NCBI GenBank assembly: GCA_038231495.1
Contig: JBBRLG010000293.1
Location: forward strand, 1-9,196
Reading direction: 5' to 3'
Length of the DNA: 9,196 nt
From: JBBRLG01 sp038231495
GTDB taxonomy: Bacteria > Planctomycetota > Planctomycetia > Gemmatales > Gemmataceae
This document shows positions 5,824 through 9,196 of the stretch, piece after piece. The translations under genes were made by a program, and so were the position numbers. The stretch's first letter is position 1. Each line of letters opens with the position of its first letter. The notes under the pieces are model-generated. The model had not been told where the DNA came from. It saw nothing but the letters and a program-made list of their open reading frames with translations, and searched no databases.

Positions 5824-6915
5824 ATGACCACCGCACCTCTCCGCGTCGGGCTGATCGGGGCCGGGGCGAACACCCGTAGCCGCCACATTCCCGGCTTGCG
5901 GGCCGTGGCCGGCGTCGCGATCGCGGTCGTTTGCAACCGCCGAGCCGCCTCGACCGCGGCGGTCGCCAAGGAGTTCGGCATCCCGCGCACCACCGAGACC
6001 TGGGAGGCAGTCGTCAACGACCCGGATGTCGATGCCGTGGTGATCGGCACCTGGCCGTACCTGCACTGCCCCATAACGTTGGCCGCGCTGGAAGCCGGCA
6101 AGCACGTCCTGACCGAGGCGCGCATGAGCCTCAACGCGGGGGAGGCTCACCAGATGCTGGCCGCCGCGAAACGGCACCCGCACCTGGTGACGCAAGTGGT
6201 GCCGAGTCCGTTTGGCCTGCGGGGCGATGCGGTGATGGTCGAACGGCTCCAGCAGGGCTACGTCGGCACGGTGCGCGAGGTCGAGGTTTGCAGCCGCAAC
6301 GGGGCGCTGGCCGACCCGGCGGCCCCGCTGTCGTGGCGGCAAGACGCGGGACTGTCGGGCTTCAACATGCTGGCCCTGGGCATGTTGCAAGAGACGTTGC
6401 AGCGCTGGCTGCCGCCGCCGGTGCGCGTGCTGGCGGAGGTGTACGCCTTCATCCCGACGCGCATCGACCCCGAGAGCGGCGTCCGCCGGCCGGTCGAGAC
6501 GCCGGACCATATACAGGTCATGGCGGCCATGCAAACCGGGGCGCGCATTAATTACCGTTTCAGCGGCGTGACCACGTTCGGCCAGAGTGCGACGATTTCG
6601 ATTTACGGCAGCGACGGCCTGTTGTGCTATGACCTGTTGGCCGACCGCATTTACGGCGTCAACCGCGGCAAGGGGCGGACGACGGCACGCCTCGACGAGA
6701 TGGAGGAGATTCCGATTCCCGCCGACAAAGCCGGCGGTTGGCGCGTCGAGGCGGATTTCGCCGCGTCGATCCGGGAGGGAGAGCCGGTGCGTTTCACCAA
6801 TTTTGCCAGCGGCGTTGCCTACATGGAGTTCACCGAAGCGGTGGCCCGCAGCGCGCAGACCGCGGTGGTGGTGGAACTGCCGTTGGATGAATTCGACTCC
6901 GAGCCGCGACCGTAA
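5824..6915 (+). CDS. Gfo/Idh/MocA-fold protein, probably without normal dehydrogenase chemistry
   Basis: The 363-residue product starts at an ATG with AAAGGA seven bases upstream (5811-5816). An N-terminal Rossmann fold shows VGLIGAGANTRSRHIPGL (8-25), the dinucleotide-binding loop, then DVDAVVIGTWPYLHCP and LAALEAGKHVLTEA, typical of this family of NAD(P)-dependent sugar or cyclitol dehydrogenases. The usual EKP motif, whose lysine is catalytic, is here E98-A99-R100. In the substrate domain the usual D-x-G-x-H is A184-L-G-M-L188, so the other two catalytic positions are also lost, while the following R194-W195 is kept. It may still bind a nucleotide and act as a sensor or scaffold, or catalyse something else. 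No signal peptide is seen, so it is likely cytoplasmic. The last four codons and the stop lie in an inverted repeat. Family sure; substrate and activity unknown. Confidence 0.92.
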   Translation: MTTAPLRVGLIGAGANTRSRHIPGLRAVAGVAIAVVCNRRAASTAAVAKEFGIPRTTETWEAVVNDPDVDAVVIGTWPYLHCPITLAALEAGKHVLTEARMSLNAGEAHQMLAAAKRHPHLVTQVVPSPFGLRGDAVMVERLQQGYVGTVREVEVCSRNGALADPAAPLSWRQDAGLSGFNMLALGMLQETLQRWLPPPVRVLAEVYAFIPTRIDPESGVRRPVETPDHIQVMAAMQTGARINYRFSGVTTFGQSATISIYGSDGLLCYDLLADRIYGVNRGKGRTTARLDEMEEIPIPADKAGGWRVEADFAASIREGEPVRFTNFASGVAYMEFTEAVARSAQTAVVVELPLDEFDSEPRP

Positions 6916-6955
6916 GGGAGCGGTGAATCCCACCGCTCCCTTACGGTCGCGGCTC
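6901..6955. repeat. 25-bp-arm inverted repeat overlapping the stop codon
   Basis: Positions 6901-6925 and 6931-6955 are perfect inverted arms of 25 bases around the five-base loop AATCC. The TAA of the preceding gene (6913-6915) and its codons for residues 360-363 lie in the left arm. Translated in other frames it gives RDRKGAV and PLRSRL, a peptide pattern I know from many short Gemmata-group predicted proteins, so this is probably a dispersed repeat of that group. In RNA it would be a very stable hairpin and may protect or end the transcript. No T-run directly follows. Confidence 0.88.
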
Positions 6956-6968
6956 CGACGATTCGGTC

Positions 6969-6991
6969 GCGGTTCAGAAACCGCTTGTTTT
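6969..6991 (+). terminator. Candidate intrinsic terminator
   Basis: GCGGTT (6969-6974) and AACCGC (6979-6984) form a perfect 6-bp stem with a CAGA loop, followed by TTGTTTT (6985-6991). The stem is short but the T-rich tail is well placed. It lies 14 bases after the large inverted repeat and would end transcription of the oxidoreductase-like gene before the next gene at 7150. Confidence 0.45.
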
Positions 6992-7149
6992 ACGCGCAAG
7001 TTCTGCCTGTTGCGCCGTCCGCTTGGTGTGTAGGCCCGGTTACGGCTCGTTTGCCCCCGGTTTTCTCTGGCGAAACTCCCGGCGCTAGGGTACGTTATCA
7101 GATAGGGAAAAGGGCGGTGCGCCTTTCTCCACCCACGAGGACTGCTGCC

Positions 7150-8322
7150 ATGTCATCGCAAGTCATTCGTCGTCTGCCGTTCCTGGTGTGCTCGCTCACG
7201 GCGGGCCTCCTGCTCGCCGGTGCCGCGCGCGCCCAGGATCCGAAAGACCCCCTGCTTAACGACGTGGCCCAGCGCAAGGTCGTGGAAGCCCAGAAGTTTG
7301 AAAAGGAAATCAAGGAATCGCTGGACAACGCCTCCCTGATCGCCAAGGCGGACGGCCCCGAAGCCGCGAAGCTGCTCAAGCTGGTCCGCGAGCAGGTGGC
7401 CGACGACACCAACCTGTCCCCCGAACGCCGTAAATCCCTGCTCGCCACGATCGACGCCCGGATCAAGAGCAGTAACGAGCGGCCCGCGCCGACCACGACC
7501 GTGCCGGTCGAACGGCCCTCCACCAAGGCCCGCGAGGACGAGCGCCGCGCCCAGGAGGCGGATCGGGTCAAGGACATCGCCAAAATCCTCAACTCGCGCA
7601 AGGACGGTATCGCCGACCACCAGCGCATAAGCAACCAAAAATCCGAGGCGTTCGAGAAGGTGGGCGCTGCCGTCGTCAAATCCAGCATCCCCACCGTTAA
7701 CGACGTCGATTTCCCCTCGGATTGGGTCGAACGGACGAAGAAACGCTCCGAAGTCAAGATGACCGAGACGGAAGTCAAGCTGATGAAGGCGCTGAACACG
7801 CCGTTGCGCGACCTCGACTTCGACAAGACGAAGCTCCAGGAATTCCTGCAATACATCCAGGACAAGACCGGCCAGTCGCTCCTCATTCCCAAGGCCGTCA
7901 TGGACGAAGTGGGCATCTCCTACGAGACCGGCGTCACCTTGAAAGCCGACAACGTGACGCTGCGGACGGTGTTGAAGAAAGTGCTTGGAGACTTGAACCT
8001 GACTTACATCGTCAAGGACGAGCACATTCAGGTGACGACGCCGGAACGCGCCAAGCAGACGTATTCGATCCGTGCCTACTACGTCGGCGACCTCGCGGGC
8101 GTGGTGGACCAACGGCTGCCACTGGTCTACAAGCAGGCCGCGATGGCGCAGACGATTGCCCTCATCATGACCAATGTCGTCCAGATGGTCGACCCGAAAA
8201 GCTGGCAGGCGAACAACCCCGAAGCCGGCGGCACGATCGTCTTCGACCCGCTCACCATGTCGATCATCGTGAAGCAGACCGCCGAGGTCCACTTCATGCT
8301 CGGCGTGGGTATGCGGCGCTAA
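7150..8322 (+). CDS. Exported STN/secretin-N-like domain protein
   Basis: The start at 7150 is chosen because GAGGA (7137-7141) lies eight bases upstream and a clean signal peptide follows: RR at 7-8, a hydrophobic core (9-24), and ARA at 26-28 for cleavage before Gln29. An upstream in-frame ATG at 6985 would add 55 unlikely residues. The 390-residue product has a highly charged, probably helical region (about 35-210), rich in Lys, Glu, Arg and Ala. An STN/secretin N0-like domain follows (about 213-297), with LQEFLQYIQDKTG, a Val/Leu-rich strand, LRTVLKKVLGDLNLTYIVKDEHIQV. Next comes YSIRAYYVGDL, then a segment ending in the VDPKSW, GGTIVFD and IIVKQTAEVH pattern that planctomycete secretin-like proteins share. 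No secretin pore domain is present. Location is probably periplasmic. It may bind a partner of a type II or IV secretion or pilus machine, but no such gene is near. Function unknown. Confidence 0.88.
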   Translation: MSSQVIRRLPFLVCSLTAGLLLAGAARAQDPKDPLLNDVAQRKVVEAQKFEKEIKESLDNASLIAKADGPEAAKLLKLVREQVADDTNLSPERRKSLLATIDARIKSSNERPAPTTTVPVERPSTKAREDERRAQEADRVKDIAKILNSRKDGIADHQRISNQKSEAFEKVGAAVVKSSIPTVNDVDFPSDWVERTKKRSEVKMTETEVKLMKALNTPLRDLDFDKTKLQEFLQYIQDKTGQSLLIPKAVMDEVGISYETGVTLKADNVTLRTVLKKVLGDLNLTYIVKDEHIQVTTPERAKQTYSIRAYYVGDLAGVVDQRLPLVYKQAAMAQTIALIMTNVVQMVDPKSWQANNPEAGGTIVFDPLTMSIIVKQTAEVHFMLGVGMRR

Positions 8323-8327
8323 CCCGA

Positions 8328-8365
8328 CTGCCGCTTGCGGCTTTGCGCAAAGCCGCGAGCGGCGG
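8328..8365. repeat. 19-bp-arm palindromic repeat after the STN-like gene
   Basis: The two halves meet at 8346/8347 (CTTTGC|GCAAAG) and pair outward for 19 positions, with two G-T pairs (8336/8357 and 8329/8364). It begins five bases after the TAA at 8320-8322. It shares its arm with the half-copy at 5726-5745, so it is a dispersed element. As RNA it would form a strong hairpin between the STN-like gene and the cupin gene. It lacks a T-run, so it may stabilise the 3' end or partly stop transcription. Confidence 0.85.
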
Positions 8366-8384
8366 GTCTGTTCCGAGATTCCGC

Positions 8385-8714
8385 ATGAGCCATTTCTTCC
8401 CCACTCCCGACGAACGGGGCCGGCATCGCATCTTCCCGGGGGTCACGATTCAAACGTGCGCCGGCGAGAAAATGAGCGTCTCCGTCGTGGACCTGGAACC
8501 GCACTCCGTCGTCGAGGAACACGCGCACCCGCACGAACAAGTCGGCATGTTGCTGCAAGGCAGCGTGATCTTCACCATCGGCGACGAACAAAAGACGCTG
8601 CAAGCCGGCGACGTGTGGTGCATCCCCGGCAACGTCCGGCACCGCGTCGTGACCCTCGACGAGCCGGCACGCGCCATCGACATCTTCTGCCCCGTCCGCG
8701 AAGAGTATCGCTAA
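8385..8714 (+). CDS. Small single-domain cupin protein
   Basis: The 109-residue product is one cupin beta-barrel. The first cupin motif is HAHPHEQVGMLLQG (46-59), with His46, His48 and Glu51 or Gln52 as likely metal ligands. The second is GDVWCIPGNVRH (75-86), with His86 completing the site. The length is usual for a minimal cupin_2 protein. It has no signal peptide, so it is probably cytoplasmic. Such proteins range from sugar isomerases and dioxygenases to small-molecule binders, and nothing here fixes the substrate. The ATG at 8385 fits the family's start, but the Shine-Dalgarno sequence is weak. The gene lies 62 bases after the STN-like gene, with a strong hairpin between them, so joint transcription is uncertain. 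Its stop is four bases from that of the convergent regulator gene. Confidence 0.9.
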   Translation: MSHFFPTPDERGRHRIFPGVTIQTCAGEKMSVSVVDLEPHSVVEEHAHPHEQVGMLLQGSVIFTIGDEQKTLQAGDVWCIPGNVRHRVVTLDEPARAIDIFCPVREEYR

Positions 8715-8718
8715 GGCG

Positions 8719-9196
8719 TCACTCCAATTCGTCCAGTTCGATCTCCTCTGCCGGCACGAAAAACCCAAGCGCTTTCAGCCGGCGAAACAACCGCGGCCGC
8801 TGGATGCCGAGTAGATCGGCCGCCTTGCTCTTGTTGCCGCCGGTCCGCCGCACCGCCAGTTCCAGCACGCGCCGCTCCACCTGTTCCAGGATCGCGTCCA
8901 GGGGCAACCCTCGATCCGGGTCCGTGGCGACGGCTTCCATCGGCAACCGGACCGATAGCGGCAAATCCGCAGCATCGATCGTGCTGGCCTTCGCTTGCCG
9001 GGCCGCCTCTTCCAGCACGTCGGCCAACTCGCGGAGGTTGCCGGGCCAGCCGTAACGCTGCACAACGTGCCACGCCGCCGGCGTCAGCTTCCAACGCCGG
9101 GCTGTGTCCTTCGGCGGCACACGCTCCAGGATGCGCTCGACCAGGAATGGCAAATCGGCGCGCCGCTCGCGCAACGGCGGAATTTCAATGACGAGC
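8719..9196 (-). CDS. Sigma54-dependent Fis-family transcription activator, C-terminal part
   Basis: 158 residues are visible and the gene continues past the right edge. The first visible residues read LVIEIPPLRERRADLPFLVE, the classic strand and loop of the NtrC-type AAA+ domain. YGWPGNLREL follows (around 9060-9029), the sensor-2 region that contacts ATP. The C-terminus holds a Fis-type helix-turn-helix (about 8765-8895) with GGNKSKAADLLGI and LFRRLKALGF. Such proteins bind upstream sites and use ATP to open sigma54 promoters. The AAA+ core with the GAFTGA loop and any receiver or sensor domain are outside the window, so the signal is unknown. The stop is TGA at 8721-8719, convergent with the cupin gene and only four bases away, with no clear terminator between them. 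Identity is sure; its target is not known. Confidence 0.92.
   Translation of the reverse strand, partial: LVIEIPPLRERRADLPFLVERILERVPPKDTARRWKLTPAAWHVVQRYGWPGNLRELADVLEEAARQAKASTIDAADLPLSVRLPMEAVATDPDRGLPLDAILEQVERRVLELAVRRTGGNKSKAADLLGIQRPRLFRRLKALGFFVPAEEIELDELE

Noticed and set aside
5647..6999. 450-codon open frame on the minus strand opposite the oxidoreductase-like gene
   Set aside because: It is a GC-rich shadow: it lacks family motifs, and the plus strand has a complete Gfo/Idh/MocA fold with a good ribosome site.
6985..7149. 55-codon upstream extension of the STN-like gene from ATG 6985
   Set aside because: The extension has no ribosome site, overlaps the T-tail of a candidate terminator and would bury the clear signal peptide that starts at 7150.
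7722..8714. 330-codon frame that fuses an out-of-phase stretch of the STN-like gene to the cupin
   Set aside because: The first 221 codons are a shadow of the STN-like gene. The cupin family start at 8385 fits a normal length.

Overview
The window looks like chromosomal DNA from a planctomycete, most likely of the Gemmata group (Gemmataceae). This rests on the high GC content, small exported proteins with PDZ or secretin-N-like domains, long-armed palindromic repeats at gene ends whose reading frames give DRKGAV/PLRSRL-type peptides, and a Fis-type sigma54 activator. The assignment is from family knowledge and pattern, not from a search.

Layout, left to right. (1) Positions 1-490 hold no complete gene. 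A leftward gene may start near position 53 and run off the left edge. The rest is a long leader region with short tandem repeats, two hairpins and a five-codon mini-ORF behind a perfect Shine-Dalgarno sequence. (2) 491-1339 encodes an exported protein with a Lys-rich block, a long Asp/Arg/His repeat and a C-terminal PDZ domain. It is closed by a textbook intrinsic terminator. (3) 1583-5692 encodes a 1369-residue Pls/PosA-type synthetase: adenylation domain, carrier protein, six membrane helices and three tandem beta-helix-like domains. This is the layout of the epsilon-poly-L-lysine synthetase, and the binding-pocket residues read by hand resemble a lysine code. (4) 5824-6915 encodes a Gfo/Idh/MocA-fold protein that has lost the usual catalytic residues. 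Its last codons and stop lie in a 25-bp-arm inverted repeat. (5) 7150-8322 encodes an exported protein with a coiled-coil-like region and a secretin-N/STN-like domain. A 19-bp-arm palindrome follows directly. (6) 8385-8714 encodes a small single-domain cupin. (7) The C-terminal part of a sigma54-dependent activator enters from the right on the minus strand, its stop four bases from the cupin stop.

The centre of interest is the synthetase and its left neighbour. Both genes carry the same roughly 50-60-base upstream block (AAATCC, GAGGGG, GGTGATGA and a GTGTA/GGC tail), with identical spacing between its main parts and identical distance to the two start codons. This suggests the two genes share a control element, and it links a probable maker of a cationic amino-acid homopolymer with an exported, highly charged, His-rich protein. 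The link is inference from shared sequence. The genes further right look like separate transcription units and no metabolic pathway joins them visibly. No tRNA, rRNA, CRISPR array, transposase or integrase was seen.
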